Notes: generated by a model not told the origin, from the sequence alone. Counted from the stretch's first letter, positions 1 to 13,084 are shown. The stretch is DNA of 64,000 nucleotides from Leptidea sinapis (GCF_905404315.1 NC_066292.1:5828001-5892000); one strand, 5' to 3'. Made by a program: numbers and translations.

Positions 1-65
1 GTGGCTATTTTATTTATTTAGTTATATATTTTTCCGGATTTCTATCAAAAACTTTTTGCCACAAA

Positions 66-200
66 CTCATGGAGGTATCATTTTCAAATTGATATATTTT
101 TATTTAAAAAACGTTTTAAAATCACCCATTTGAAATAACATGCCTCAGACCTGAGACCTACGGGCACAAGAAACACAGCAAGCTTCTTTTTTTCTTTAAA
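66..200 (-). repeat. LINE-C 3' end fragment, degenerate
   Basis: Reverse-oriented traces: AACATGCCTCAGACCTGAGA, GGGCACAAGAAACACAGC, AGCTTCTTTTTTTC. Similar in order to 51890-52050. Confidence 0.45.
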
Positions 201-363
201 ATACTACAATGTAATATCGTAAAATAAAATATACTTAGATGATACTGTTAAAATGTTTACACCTAAAATTTTTTAAATGATTCTTTAGGACCTAGGTTAT
301 AAATAGCGAGAATAGTAGAAACCGCAAATTGATAAACTGTCAGAAAGGACTAGCAAACTTATT

Positions 364-625
364 TACCAGTGGAGGCTCCTTTGCACAGGAAGCCGGCTAG
401 AATATGGGTACCACATCGGAGCAAATTTCTGCCGTGAAGCAGTAATGTGTGAGCATTACTAAGTTTCGGTCTGAAGGGCGCCGTATCCAGTGAAATTACT
501 GGCCAAATGAGACTTAACATCTTTTCAAGAATTCTGAGCGGCACTGCATTGTAATGGGTAGAGCGTATCAATTACCATCAGCTGAACGTTCTGTTCGACT
601 CGTCCCTTATTTTGATAAAATAAAA
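364..625 (+). repeat. SINE-B copy
   Basis: The family consensus begins ACCAGTGGGAGGCTCCTTTG and passes TGCCGTGAAGCAGTAATGTG and AAATTACTGGCCAAATGAGA. It then has ATTCTGAGCGGCACTGCA and ends TCGTCCCTTATTTTCATAA plus an A-run. No ORF is shared between copies, so it looks like a SINE or other non-coding retroposon. I do not know its published name. Confidence 0.75.
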
Positions 626-1699
626 ATAAATACATCTTTAAAGCCTTCACTCTTTTGGGAAATGTTTACTTTGCATTAGCACAGTCCTTATAACCTTATT
701 GTATAACATCGTGATGGTGCACGAAAATTATGTTCTTTAAAGCTACAACGGGCTCAACAAGCTTTATTAAAGGTTATAATTTGCAAAACCTTTCGGTATC
801 CTTGTGAATTATTCAATGCGATGTCTTGTCAATCAGACTATTGTTAAGGGACATTGAAATGGCACAACATTCAAAACTTATTTTATTGCAGAAGCAATAA
901 CGACGCAAAGATAAAGTCTGACCGACAAAATGTCTTTTAAACTTTTTTATCTTACCATTTTAATTTGTAATAACTAACGAAGGTTCTTGTAGTCAACCCA
1001 AACGCTTAATAAATACCCTCAACTGACATTTTTGACCGCTCAAATAGAAACCAGGAGTTCTACTCGCAAAATCGACAACGATACATAGTTTAGGCGCTAA
1101 GGACCATGCCAGACTCTGAACCACCAATTTGCATCATTAACACAAAATGTAAATATTCAAATATAATTTAATGAATATAATATGACCATTTAAAATTGAA
1201 TAAATAATACAAAACTTGCAGATAATAAAATGCAAAAAAGGAACTCAACCCTTCTCATCAACTTCCTATTTTCAGGCGGCCATTTGCATTACTTTCTAAA
1301 CTTTCTTTTTTGATATATATAAATAAATATATAAATATATATAAATTAATTGCTGTTCGTTAGTCTCGCTAAAACATGAGAACAACTGGACCGATTTGGC
1401 TAATTTTGGTCTTGAATTATTATTTTTCCTTTAATATGTCCCCCGTTTTCAGAAATCAAATTGAAAGGTTAGTTTAAAATGAATAACTAATTAGAATCTT
1501 TCTGACTTTGTCAGGAGCTTAAAAAACAAACTTAATTTTAGCTAACTATGGTTGGTAGGTTAACTACAGTCGTTTACTATCTATCAGATAATTTTTATGT
1601 AGATTGATAAATCTTATAATATATAATCGATTGACACAAATTAAATTTCTGAATTCAATTCAATTCAATTAAATATTTGTGATATGTGTGGCTGCACCA

Positions 1700-1999
1700 G
1701 TTGAGCGCAAATTGAAAAATGATTCAGCATTAAAAAAAACACACAACTTCAAATTTTCATCTGTCTACAAAGAACACCTATTTATGTATCGTAATTTTTA
1801 TATTATTCTGTTCCTTCCTCAGAAATAGGCTTGCAAGATGGCAATATAATAATTATTGTAGTACGATACATTTTATGTACGATTTAATATTTCGTAGGTC
1901 TGAGAATCGTTCGTCATCTATTTTTTATACCCAAAAAGTTTTAATTATTGATTTTATTCTTATTACTTTATACGGCAACACGTTTGCTGGGTCAGCTAG
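1700..1999 (+). mobile_element. Helitron-like 3' part
   Basis: It ends CGTTTGCTGGGTCAGCTAG followed by T and shares the blocks GGTCTGAGAATCG and CAGCATTAAAAAA with the element at 12738-13041. The left end is not resolved. Sequence at 1330-1430 (CTGTTCGTTAGTCTCGCTAA) may belong to the same insertion. Confidence 0.5.
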
Positions 2000-2461
2000 T
2001 CACATATAATTATTTTAATAATTTTTTTTAAATATGTTTATTGTATGGTAAATATGTCTATACAACATGAAACGATAGTAGCAACGACAGCCTAGAAAGT
2101 GTCGTTGAGATTATCGTAAAAGTGACGTTTGATTATTTTAAATTTGAATATTCGTCTCTGACATTTTCAACTAAGAGTAGGGTTAGGACCGATAATATCG
2201 AAAAATGTTTCGTGCGTTAAATCATCGTTTCGACATTGAATACTAATACTAAGAGTAGGATTAGACACGACTAATGCCACGATATATCGAATAACGATTT
2301 TAGGAGTAGGCCTGCCGTATTAGGTACGATATTAAAATACATGCTATTTCTATACTCGTCGAAGTTTTAAAATTGTTTTCATACCTATAATTGTTTTTTA
2401 ATTTGTTGTTTATTATAAAGGGAAACAACTTTCTGATAATTTATTTATAATAATTCTACAA

Positions 2462-2600
2462 GCGAAATTCCTTAAAGGCCGGCAACACTCCTATGATTCC
2501 TCTGGTGTTGCAACTTGCAAGAGAATGTGGGTGGCGGTGATAACTTAACACCAGGTGACCCGTACGATCGTCTGTCCTCCTTTTACATAAAAAAAAAAAC
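2462..2600 (+). mobile_element. LINE-A 3' tail fragment
   Basis: It starts TTCCTTAAAGGCCGGCAACA and runs through CTCTGGTGTTGCAA and AACACCAGGTGACCCGTACG to an A-run at about 2590. Only the 3' end of the LINE remains. Confidence 0.75.
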
Positions 2601-4689
2601 AAAATTTGATGGGCAAATTGAAGCGGACAAAGTAATTTACCAACGATATACATAACACAGAGTAATTTACCACAGCGCTGATCATCTGAATTAGAGTTGC
2701 TATATATATAAATATGATAACTGTTCATTTAATTTTCAAGGAACAATATTTATAAAGTCACCAACGACTTACAGGCGCCAATTTTCCCGCCCTTATTCAA
2801 TCCAAGTAATTGTACGACGGAAATGGCGACTAATTTTCATATTAAATGAGTGACTTAATAAAGATACACGAAGAATTACAAATCGTATAATAATAGAGCA
2901 ATCCGACCAATACAGACTTAGAAATTATCTGCAGAAAGAATGATACAATAATTAGTGTAAATTTTGTTCAATTATTTAAATGTTTTAATAATGTGACATA
3001 CATGGCGGCTTCAGCCATGAATCGTTGTTGTACATACTAGATAATATTATGTGTAAAATAAGAAAAAATATTATTGTAAAACCTTATTGTTTTCGCAACA
3101 AGCAATTCTTTTTGACATTGTCCATACAGTTCGTAAGTTATTTGTAAGTTTAGTTTAATTTAATACCAAATCAATGTACCATTATTACTTGTTAGCATAT
3201 TTTTTTTTTCTCATTATTTATATATTTACTTTGTGATAATTATTGAAGTATGTGGTCTATATATACGTAATTGTTTGTTACATTAAGTTAATTATAGTCT
3301 GTATTAAAAATATATAATGCATCAATGTAAGCAAATGTTGGTATTTCTAAATAACTAAATAAATTATTAGAAAAAATCTCTTAAAGCTCGGATTCACGAA
3401 AAGTTATTTATTGTTATGCTTAAATATAATGTTATTTATTTATGAAAATGCTTGATTGTTTGTGAAAATAACTAACTATAAAACATATGCCTATAAAATT
3501 TGAGGAATATGCTCATTTACTATCAATCCTATCCGTCGAAGATCTCAGTTGCTGAATATTTCTTATTTTATTACCTTAAAAATAACAGCTTGGTAGGTCC
3601 TGATGTTCTGCAAACATGGATTTTATATAAAAGGGGCAAAACGCTCACCTTTTGGTCTTCTGACCGCTTTGGTCTTTCGCACATATCAAAGAATAATTAA
3701 TGTTTTATTTTCTTACTACTTTCTTATTCTGACGCTGAGTCAGTTACTTTTCATAACAATAACTGCTACACAGTTCTTTTAAATTAAGATATTCAATATA
3801 ATATTATACATACATTTGTTTTTTTTTTATCATTTGTGCTTTTTATGATATAAGTTTTTAATTATTTTTTTACCTCTCTTAGTCTTATTTAGTTGTATTC
3901 TGTGTGGTTTGTGTTTGTTATTTATAAAGTTTTCATTCAATAATTCATTCATACTTATATAGAGCTAATACTTCACATAAACTAGTCGTATTGCCCTGTT
4001 CAAGCTTACAATAAAAATAAAAATAAATAAACAATAAAGTACATAGTACCTACTAACGTTGTACTCTGTAACGATAAAGTACAGAGGTGATAGGTTCCAC
4101 TGAGCTTTAATCTTCAAAACCTTATCACGAAGATAAAATTGATTCACATCCGTGTCAAAACACCACACGGTCCCCTGTTGTCTGATGGTTAAGATAACAC
4201 TGAGTTTGACCACACGCCGCATAATCAGACATGGTTTAATGAAGCAAGAACATTGATGGGAGTGATAAGAGGGCCACCGGGAGAGTGCTTTGTGTACAAT
4301 TAGCGACGCAATATTGAGGGATTTTGGGCGAGTTGATTGTTTTGTGAAGCAAAAATATTGTTCAAATTACTATGGTCAAGTATGTGTTAAGATCATAAGT
4401 CATCAAACACATACAATTGAAATTTTTGGAAGATGATGATATTGATAGCTTGCGTATAACATAAAGAAAATAAGTTGATAAGCCAAAAAATAACATTAGA
4501 TGTAGTTTTTCTTTACACGCGTACAATTACAACGCTCGAAGCCAAAATTCAAGTTTCTAAGACGTCTGTAACTCTTGTGTAATAGTAAAAATGTGAATAT
4601 ATAAATCCAGGGATTGGTAGCAGTTAACAGTACTGGTTCTATGCGTCTATTAAAGCAATTGCTAAATGCAAACAAAGGGAGTTTCCAAT

Positions 4690-5420
4690 TTGAGTTGCGA
4701 TTGCGGTGACCGATTCAAAATGCAACGTTCTATATACGACATTAAAATTGTTGCTCTTGAAAAATCTACCAGTCAGTCATCTTTGCCAGCGTTGCACGTG
4801 GGGAATGTTACTCAGAAGGCCGATTCTGAGTACTCTTGCTTCAAGCGTAAAGACAATTGAAACACACAGCCAATTATCCTGGAAACTGTAAGGTGAGTTT
4901 TTTGAACGTTAATAAATCGAGCGCGCAGTATGGTATTTCTCCCATTGTACTCAGAAAGTTTGCCTCCAAGCCTCCTGCGGTGCGTTCAATTTGGCACTCA
5001 TTCTTAAAAGGCGTAGTCCAAGACTCATGGATGCCCTTGCCCATCGTATCCCTAAAAAGGTTGACAGCTCGGATCCGGCCAACTACAGGCCTATAGATAT
5101 TCTAACTCTAAAATATCTTGAAAATCATAATTAATCATATATACCTAGATATAAAATATAGAGTATGCCAGAAGGGTCACCAGCTGACCAACGACCGACA
5201 GTACAGCTATCGTCATGGTCGATCGTCTGCCGTTAGAGTGAAATCGATTATGTATGGCACAAGGCAGTTCTTTCAAAACTTCCATCATTTGTGCTTCCGA
5301 AGAGATTTTGCAAGCGGACCACCAGCTCCCTACTGGGCGCAGCATACAGATCATTGTCTATAGAAACTGCTTGAGCCCAAGACCCATATCCACTGGAGTT
5401 GGAGAAGGCTATTGGTTATA
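4690..5420 (+). mobile_element. LINE reverse-transcriptase fragment, decayed
   Basis: Pieces of an RT reading frame appear in several frames on the plus strand. NVNKSSAQYGISPIVLRKFA and VVQDSWMPLPI resemble the segment before the fingers/palm. HQLTNDRQYSYRHGRSS matches the conserved LINE motif of the form LINDRQYGFRHGRS. TGRSIQIIVYRNC comes further on. Multiple frameshifts and gaps show an old, dead copy. No host gene is needed to explain these short ORFs. Confidence 0.75.
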
Positions 5421-6432
5421 TTCTGTATATCAGTGCTGATGTTGAAATAGTAAGAATATGTTGGATGCGTAATGATGCAGAAAGTCCGGTGGTGATATCA
5501 TTCCATCAGTCGATCCACTTGTTTGTTCTCCTCTAGCATTAGAAAAATTTACGATGAGTGGTCGTACAAGTATGTTGGGTTTCGTGATATTTCTGTTTCT
5601 CTATAGCGTACTCAATTTGTTCACTGCAGCTCTTGTTATAGGCAGTCTTAATTTCAAAAATTAACCCACCATTGTTCGGGATTATTGTTCCAAGATATAT
5701 TAGCATTGGACTTTGATAATCTGAGTTCAATAAGGGATTATTTTTTACTTATTTATATTACGGGAGCAAACTTTCCCATAAATATATTTCTCCACTACAA
5801 CTTATTGGCAGACACACCGCGCGTGCACTGCATTAATAATTGAATTAGTTCCGAAATTCATATGATCTCGTCTGATTTAACGAAATAATTAAACAAAATT
5901 TTGAAGCTATATTGCAATGGTGAACTATTATACTATTATAGAAACTTCTGTTCGCATTATAACCCTTTTTAGTTAAATGGCTAAAGTCGCTTGATTATCA
6001 ATACTCAAAATCTTTATGATATATTACAATTATCTCTCAATTCAACCTGATTAAAACAACTGACATTACCTACATACTTAACTTTATCAGTCTTATTTTA
6101 GTTTGAGACACAAGCTGGACAATAGTTGATTACAAACTCAAGAATTGTATAAACTCCATTAGATACTAATCTATTTTCGAACAGTCCAAATATTTTACTA
6201 AACTGTATTTCTGCATTATGATATTATTAATGACATCTTTGCTTAATTTGGAAACCTTAAATTGAATTGTTTTAACTAAAATAGATATTTGAACTCATTG
6301 AGAAAATACAGTATGCCGTGGAATTTGCAAATTTTAGAATACGTATATTTAAATAATAATAATGATGAAAATAAACAAAATAACACTTATAAATCAACTT
6401 AGCTCTTGTTATTCTTCTAAACGAGATCTCAT

Positions 6433-6478
6433 ATTCAAAATAACCATGTTGACAACTGTCAACATGGTTATTTTGAAT
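6433..6478. repeat. perfect 22-bp inverted repeat, 2-bp spacer
   Basis: Arm ATTCAAAATAACCATGTTGA plus CA (6433-6454), spacer AC, then its exact reverse complement (6457-6478). No surrounding element explains it. Confidence 0.95.
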
Positions 6479-7010
6479 GTTTTTATTGCTAGAGTCCCGT
6501 GGGTGACGAATAAATAGTGTAGCTGTTCATAGTTTAACAATTTTTTAAGTGGTTCCCATCTAATATTTAGCATGATATGTTAAGAAGACATCATATAATA
6601 CAGGCGGTGTATAGAGATATAGGTGTATTTTTGATTACATAATATATATGTTTTACCCACAGGTTTTATCAGACGTGAAATAAAGGCTCGTGATTGTCAA
6701 AATTTGGTGGGTTAAGATTTCGAATAACTATTAACTGACTCATTAATAAGCTATAAACCAAAAGTGCATGTCACAGACATAATATAATTCAATTAAAAGC
6801 TGAATGTTTCAGAAATGGATAGCAATGAATTCTCAATAGAGATCCATATCTGGGCTCTCATTAAACTCAAACAAACTGTACCCATTCTTAAATTAACAGT
6901 CGTAGACTAGCTCGCATCAGTCTTGTTGCGCCCACTCCTTTGTCCAAGCTAATTCGTTTGTGCTCCAAGGTATTAGAAAAAGCGGTTTAAATATAATTAT
7001 TATATTTATA

Positions 7011-7264
7011 CTAGCGGACCCAACAGACGTTATCCTGTACACACATGTTAAATTTGAAAAATCAGCGAGGAGAATTATATTATGTCAACTACACCAATCT
7101 CAAATTCACTGGAACACTCTATAAAAATCATCAAATCGGTCCAATTGTGAATCTATACCATCCTCGAATCCAATTGAACACTCACAGAAAATTTCATTCA
7201 ATTCGGTCCAGCCGTTTAGGAGGAGTTCCCTGTCAACACACGTACAGAATAATTATATATAAGA
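7011..7264 (-). mobile_element. small Helitron-like element (A|TC...CTAG|T)
   Basis: Read on the minus strand it starts TCTTATATATAATTATTCTG after an A and ends GGGTCCGCTAG before a T. The interior contains the text common in these elements, such as TCGGTCCAGCCGTTTAGGAG on the plus strand. The 254-bp element is non-autonomous. Confidence 0.6.
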
Positions 7265-8595
7265 TAGTGTGACAATTTATGAAAGTGCATAATCGCGCGA
7301 ATGTTTTTCAGGCAGTAGGTTCAATAGTTTATTTTAGCATGTGAAATTGATGATATTATCAAGTTAATAAAAGTATATCTGTCAAATAACCGCCTTACGA
7401 GTTTCTTCAAATTTGTACTCAATTTCGGCATTCTGAATTGTTACTCGCAAAAGGTCTGGTAATCAGACAGCGCCTTACTTCTTCCTTTAGGAATTTTTGA
7501 AATCCCGCGCTTACGGGAACAAAGACCTCAAGCTATAGACCTTGTTAGTCTTGAAAGATAACATGAAAGCAGATACAGTTTGAGACAAATTTATTGCTAA
7601 TTCCTCCATTAAAGTTGATCCAGATCCAGATTGAACCAGATAAAATTAAAAGTTTTTTAATCTGAAGTTTATGATTTTGAAAAGATATATTCCATTGTTC
7701 TCCAAAACTATAGCAGAATATCCCACTTACATCCATATTTAAAAAAAAACAATCAAAACAATGACCTATAATTAAATAAATAAAACATATGATAAATTTT
7801 ATTGTGGGACGCAGTGAAATAGGTCTACAGTGAACTGTATTAAGCCGCGTTACAATCCATAATCCAATGTTTAGTAGGATTGTAAAGTTAAACTAATCAA
7901 TAATTAAAAATATTTGAATTTAACTTTGAATAGGATCGTTATTTTAGGAGACGTCTTACTTAGACACATTGCAAATGCTAAAAATATATTTCATTTTATA
8001 AAACGAAGCAGTTTCCAGTCATCTAGACTGAATGACTAATAAATCATGCAATGGCATGAAAAAATCTCAGGACTGGAAGTTGTTGAACTTTTCAAAAATG
8101 CTACATCTTATGGTTTAAGGCAAGCGACATCACGTAAGGTAAGTCACGAGGACCACCGAGCCAAAACGCTTGATAAAATCGCTCTCGTTTCGTTTGACCC
8201 TAGGCAGCGCGGACCTTTGAGATCTTGGGTAGAGTCTGTCCACGACTTATAAGAAGTAATTTCACTTCCATCCCAGCTACTGTGCATTTAATGTTAGCTA
8301 TGTATATTTCCTCATACACAACGCTGAAGTTGTTGGTAAATTTACTTAGGCCATAAGTATTACTGCCGATTAGATTTTGTGTAGATTATCTGTGTATTTA
8401 ACAATGTTTCTGTATCTGTAATTGAGTTAATTTTATTTACTTTACTGTTATTAGCTTCACCAATTGTGATTTCAACCAGTTAAAATATATAATTTGGAAT
8501 TCCATAAGATAATGTTTATACTATTTACTTAACACATTATTAAAAACAAAACATTTATAAAACTTGATAATATGATTAACGCCTTATATGATCGC

Positions 8596-8790
8596 CTGAA
8601 TAGGTTGAATGAGGAAAGCCCAGGCCTGATCGTGATGACGATGTTAGGGGGAGGCCTGTTTCCAGCAGTGGAAGTCTTCCAGTTGAAATGATGAATATGA
8701 TTACAGAAAATTAAAACTATCATTAAGAGGAATTGTACCAAGAATACTGGCAGCATGTCCGCAATGGATAGCTAGACTGATCTGTTGACA
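8596..8790. mobile_element. two joined retroelement fragments
   Basis: On plus, 8596-8692 resembles an RTE 3' end (GGGGGAGGCCTGTTTCCAGC, then AGTGGAAGTCTTCCAGTTGA and ATGATGAAT). From about 8790 down to 8690 on the minus strand, the translation includes LAIHCGHAASILGTI, matching the tail at 12470-12552. The two fragments abut in opposite orientation. Confidence 0.55.
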
Positions 8791-11639
8791 TAAACCAACG
8801 ATGCCGCTAATGATATTTCAAATGCTTTTTAGCTTTTATTGCTATTGCTCTCAAAGTAATTTTATGTTCGTATAAGAATTGCAAAATATTCCTAATATAT
8901 TTGTTGAAACTGTTGCTTAACGACATTATATGCTTAATATTTCAGGATAATTCTTATTTGATACAGTGTGATTTTAATAGACTCTGAAGACAGGAACGTT
9001 GACTACGCTCTTACAGCGATGGTTCATTTTGGAATTTTTCTGATAACACAATATAATACATAGTGGAATCATCGAATACGATTGTAACTTACCAATATTA
9101 ATAGCAATTAGGAATTATAAACGAAGTTAAGGTATTTCAATTATAAAATTAGAGCTATTATATGTAGTATATTAAAATCAAACAGTGTTGATTACATTTT
9201 CAGTTATTCTTCAGATAAGACAAGCGAGTGATTTTGTGAAATATGGTAGCGATCAAGTAAAAATTTTATGTTTATTTTATAGCAAGGTCGCTTTTGAATA
9301 TTATTATATATTATTGATGAAAAGACTTTTGATCAACTTCGGGTTGTTTTGGAATTAGAAAGCTTCTCTGTAATCCTTACTTATATTATAAATTCGAACA
9401 TAACTTTGTTTGTTTCACTTTAACGCCTTGAGTACTACACTCAACCGGTCGTCATGAAACTCGCAGAAGCTGTCAGGGGTAAAGACAATAAAACGGTTTA
9501 AAGTTCCCGAGGATACGCGATTAAAATCTAACATGGATGTAGAGTCACGACCTAGTAATATCTGTATCATACTAACTTTATGTCCACGTCGGTGTTTTCA
9601 ACCGACTTAGGAAACAAGAAGATTTTCAATTTGAGTGTATTTTTGAAGTGTAAGTTTCATTAATGTCGTTGTTATTTGAAAGTTGAGACACGAAAAAGTG
9701 ATAGTAAAATCAGACAAACACATGCATAAGATTTTACGTGGGAGAAAATGATATTGGAAGCATTATACAGTCTTTTGGTATATGGCGATCATAGTTGGAG
9801 AAGAGATTGTCTTATGTATGACGCGAGTATACCTTAATATATTCTGACATCATGCGCACGATATAGATATCAAGAGAACATAAATCTGGTAGATAGGTAG
9901 TAGGTGATACGATAATGTCTTTAATAGCGGTTGAAATTATGTGTCATTATAGCAACATGTACCAGGAGTTCATATGCAGGTTAGAGTTTTATGCACAATG
10001 CAGGTTTCACATCTGACATGTGTACTTTGTACGCGTGCAATATTTTATTTATTTATTCGTTTATGAACTTATATGGAGTTGTTTAATCATAAGAAAGGAA
10101 TACAATCGTGCCGGCAAGGATTAATCCACATAATATATTTAAGAAAACAAAGTTGACACATAGACTCTGCATAATATAAGGCAGTATATAGCAACAGGAT
10201 ATTAGTAGGAAATGTCAGTAACAAAATGACACAGAAATTAATTTGCCAACAAAAGACCCTACGGAAGCATCAACCTTATAGTTGATGAATTGCCCTCAGC
10301 CCTTTGTCGATAAGGGATGCCATTTGCGATTGATTAGCCGACATTTGAGTCCCTTCAGTTGTAGGGTGTCTTAGAAGCCTCATAGGCAGGGGTTTGGTTC
10401 TGACCTGAGGGTTGCGGTGTGCGCTGACGGATAAGTAAAGGTTAATTAATGTTTTCCTGTATACAGAATGTCAGGTGTGAAGTGAAAACTGCTTAGCTCT
10501 TCAATCGGAAGAGAAACTTAAAATGACACTATAATCGGAAATGTAATTCGAGATCAAAAATGTAAACAAAGAAATGTCACTGTCATTATGACAATTCAGA
10601 GATTATCAACACTTTTCTAGGTAGTCTAATTATAAACTTATTTTGATTCATAATACATATAACATTAATATATAAAAATAAATTATTTAGAAATGTCTTT
10701 ATTTTGTAATAGTTACATAAAATAATTAATTTCCATATTAATATTCGCTCGCTGATTTGGGGTCTGAAGTGCTAGATGATGGTGAATCGGAATTGGTTAC
10801 TCTTATTATTAATTGTATTTTCTGCAGCCAACTTGTCCACAGCAAAAATTTAATTTTTCTCTTTTTACGATTTCTAACTGAGCTTTTATCATATTTTAGT
10901 ACACTCTATCACGACAAACGTCAGAAACCAAATGAATAAAACAATATGGTGACCAGTCATACCAGTCACTGCAGCCCAGATTTTTTGTAACATTATTTAC
11001 GTTTTTCTTGTGCCAAATGTTTAGAGCATCTATCATATTGCCAGTGTCAAAGAAAAGTTTGCACAATAAATTTACATTTTAATTTTTGGGTATATTTTAT
11101 GCTATATTACAGAGAGAAAACGTTGTGCAATATTTATTTTTATGTATTTATAATACGCTTATAATTTTAAAATGATGTTTAAATATATTACTCGTTTTAT
11201 TTGCATAGCTTCAGTGGGTACATTGGTGTTACATAATAATTTAAAAAAAAAAAAATTAATAATTTTTACTCTAATTAATACCTTGTTCTGCGGTCTTTGT
11301 ACTTTTGCCACACGAAAAGAGTAATATGTGCCTGCATTTAGTATTGAACTCCTTGGATGTTTTACATGACGTAATTTCAAGTGATTGGGCAATGAATTAT
11401 AGTGCGAATCTTAGTTCAACCATTTCAGGCCGTCACAGAAAGCTATAAGTATTTTCAGAGCGTATGAGAGCGATACTGGAGATCAGGAAATCTGTGCCCA
11501 CCCTCGTTCCACCATTGTTCACACATCCTCCAACAGAATGTGTAGAGACGCTTATTCTATCTACATGCTTTCTCAGCTGACGTGCTTGGCACATCTTCTT
11601 CTTCACACGGGCGCTTTCCGCAACTCGACGTCATACGCG

Positions 11640-11905
11640 CCTATTTTGCATGCGAGGTGGGTAGAGGCTACTCCAACCAGCCAAGCTCCTCCAAGAAATC
11701 ACCCCGCTTCTTAACGTCTCGGAAGACTTCCCGAAGAGCGCCTGGTGACCCCAGATGCTTCGCCCTGTAGTTTGCCACCTCACTGCATTCCAGCAGAACG
11801 TGAGCGGCTGTTTCCTCTGCCCCCAGGCAAGCTCTGCATAGAGGGCTGTCCATGACACCTATATTAAAAAGTGCTTGGCACATATTGAGCAGTGTAATCA
11901 AAACT
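11640..11905 (-). mobile_element. non-LTR retrotransposon C-terminus with zinc knuckle (R1/Jockey-like)
   Basis: The minus-strand frame includes SPLCRACLGAEETAAHVLLE and CSEVANYRAKHLGSPGALRE. The CxxC...H...C arrangement after an RNase H-like region is typical of the C-terminus of R1/Jockey-type LINEs in Lepidoptera. It ends at GWLE*. Flanking sequence down to about 11440 may be its 3' UTR. Confidence 0.8.
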
Positions 11906-12057
11906 CTACATATAAAAATACTACTACTCTACGCATAAAATATCGCCAAACAAAACCCTGCAATTCGTAATTAGAAGTTAGTTAATTTAGCACTTGCAGT
12001 AATGTAGGTATAAGCGATAGTACTAAACTTTTTCAAAACCAATACCAATAATTGACG

Positions 12058-12330
12058 ACCTGTATAGCCGAGTGGTTAGCGATCCTACGTCTACTAAGCT
12101 AGAGGTACCGGTAGGTGCAAACATTTATATGATGAATATGGATGTTTGTTTCCGAGTCATGGATGTTTAAATGTATTTATGTATGTTTATATGAAATTAT
12201 GTATGTTTAAGTAAGTAAATTGTATTAAATATATCATTGTCTTGTAGCCCATAACACAGGCTATATATGCTTAACTTGGGGCAAGATAATTTGTGTAAAA
12301 ATTGTGTCAATATTATTATTATAATAATTA
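12058..12330 (+). repeat. tRNA-derived SINE (SINE-C)
   Basis: The head resembles a tRNA with a clear A box TAGCCGAGTGG (12065-12075) and GCGATCCTACG. The B box is eroded. The body reads ATGTTTGTTTCCGAGTCATG, AACACAGGCTATATATGCTT and TTGGGGCAAGATAATTTGTG. It is a Pol III type SINE rather than a working tRNA gene. Confidence 0.85.
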
Positions 12331-12369
12331 TTAATTATAATAAAAATAATAGATTAGTAGAGTCAGTAC

Positions 12370-12552
12370 AAGTTGTGGGGCCCAGAGGCGCGGAGAATGT
12401 TCAAAATACTATCTTCGCGCCTCAATAAGGCTACTGGAAACCCAAGTGCTGGCAGCTATTTCGGTCAACGGATCAGCCTTGCTATCCAACGGGGTAATGC
12501 TGCCAGTATTCTTGGTACGCTTCCACGTAATGATAGTTTTAATTTTATGTAG
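12370..12552 (+). mobile_element. retroelement ORF C-terminal tail
   Basis: An open stretch ends at TAG 12550-12552 and encodes KLWGPEARRMFKILSSRLN, then TGNPSAGSYFGQRISLAIQR and GNAASILGTLPRN. This tail recurs in diverged form on the minus strand at about 8690-8790, which supports a repeat origin. I believe it is the end of an insect retrotransposon ORF, but I cannot name the clade. Confidence 0.55.
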
Positions 12553-12737
12553 TCGTAGTATTGTAAATATAGTTATAAGATTTGTTTTGATTAAATATTT
12601 TGTAGTTATTATAAGTTATACAATAATACTTTATAGTATATACGTATATTGTTTATTATTATCCCTACTCTGTGATAATAATATACAAGAATCAAATTGA
12701 TTGCTGTATGGATTTTTACCGTCAGATGGCAGAAAAA

Positions 12738-13041
12738 TCTAATATATAAAATTCTCATGTCGCGGTGTTTGTAGTTAAACTCCTTCGAAACGGCTTGCCC
12801 GATTCTGAGATAGGAGAGGTAGGTCTGAGAATCGGACAACATCTATTTTTCACCCCCCTAAATGTTAAGGGTGGTCCTTCGCATTTTTTTTTAAATTTTT
12901 GACATTTTTTTTTAATATGTTTGATTATGAGTCAGCATTAAAAAATACATACAACTTTAAATTTTCACTCATCTACGATCAACAGTTACTTTTGTATAGC
13001 GATTTTAATATCGGCAATACAACGTTTGCTGGGTCAGCTAG
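12738..13041 (+). mobile_element. small Helitron-like element (A|TC...CTAG|T)
   Basis: It begins TCTAATATATAAAATTCTCA after an A and ends GCTGGGTCAGCTAG before a T. These are the termini and A/T insertion site of Helitrons. A short GCTG/CAGC stem lies just before the terminal CTAG. The 304-bp element has no coding capacity. Related sequence is found around 1700-1999. Confidence 0.65.
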
Positions 13042-13084
13042 TTAATTTATAAATCAATTCATTGTTAGCTGTACAGTTCAACGT

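Larger units (their letters stand above)
626..4689. other. 3' flank, no gene seen
   Basis: Apart from the Helitron-like piece at 1700-1999 and the LINE-A tail at 2462-2600, I recognise nothing. 2170-2320 has three loose repeats of the phrase AAGAGTAGG or AGGAGTAGG and several ATCG-rich palindromic patches, perhaps an unknown MITE. ORFs at 3500-3700 and 3965-4222 are low-complexity and unsupported. Confidence 0.5.
5421..11639. other. 3' flank, no gene seen
   Basis: Recognised items are the hairpin at 6433-6478, the Helitron-like element at 7011-7264 and the retro-fragments at 8596-8790. The long AT-rich stretches 7265-8595 and 8800-11440 show no domain-bearing ORF. A moderately GC-rich patch at 10255-10440 (CCTCAGCCCTTTGTCGATAA) is unassigned. 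Confidence 0.5.

Noticed and set aside
359..571. 70-codon ORF, and similar ORFs at 34289-34519, 37168-37398, 44661-44888
   Set aside because: All fall in SINE-B copies, in different frames, with no shared stop-free frame across copies.
8046..8252. 68-codon ORF with fairly balanced composition
   Set aside because: No recognisable motif, no splice partners or homology visible; too little to call a gene.
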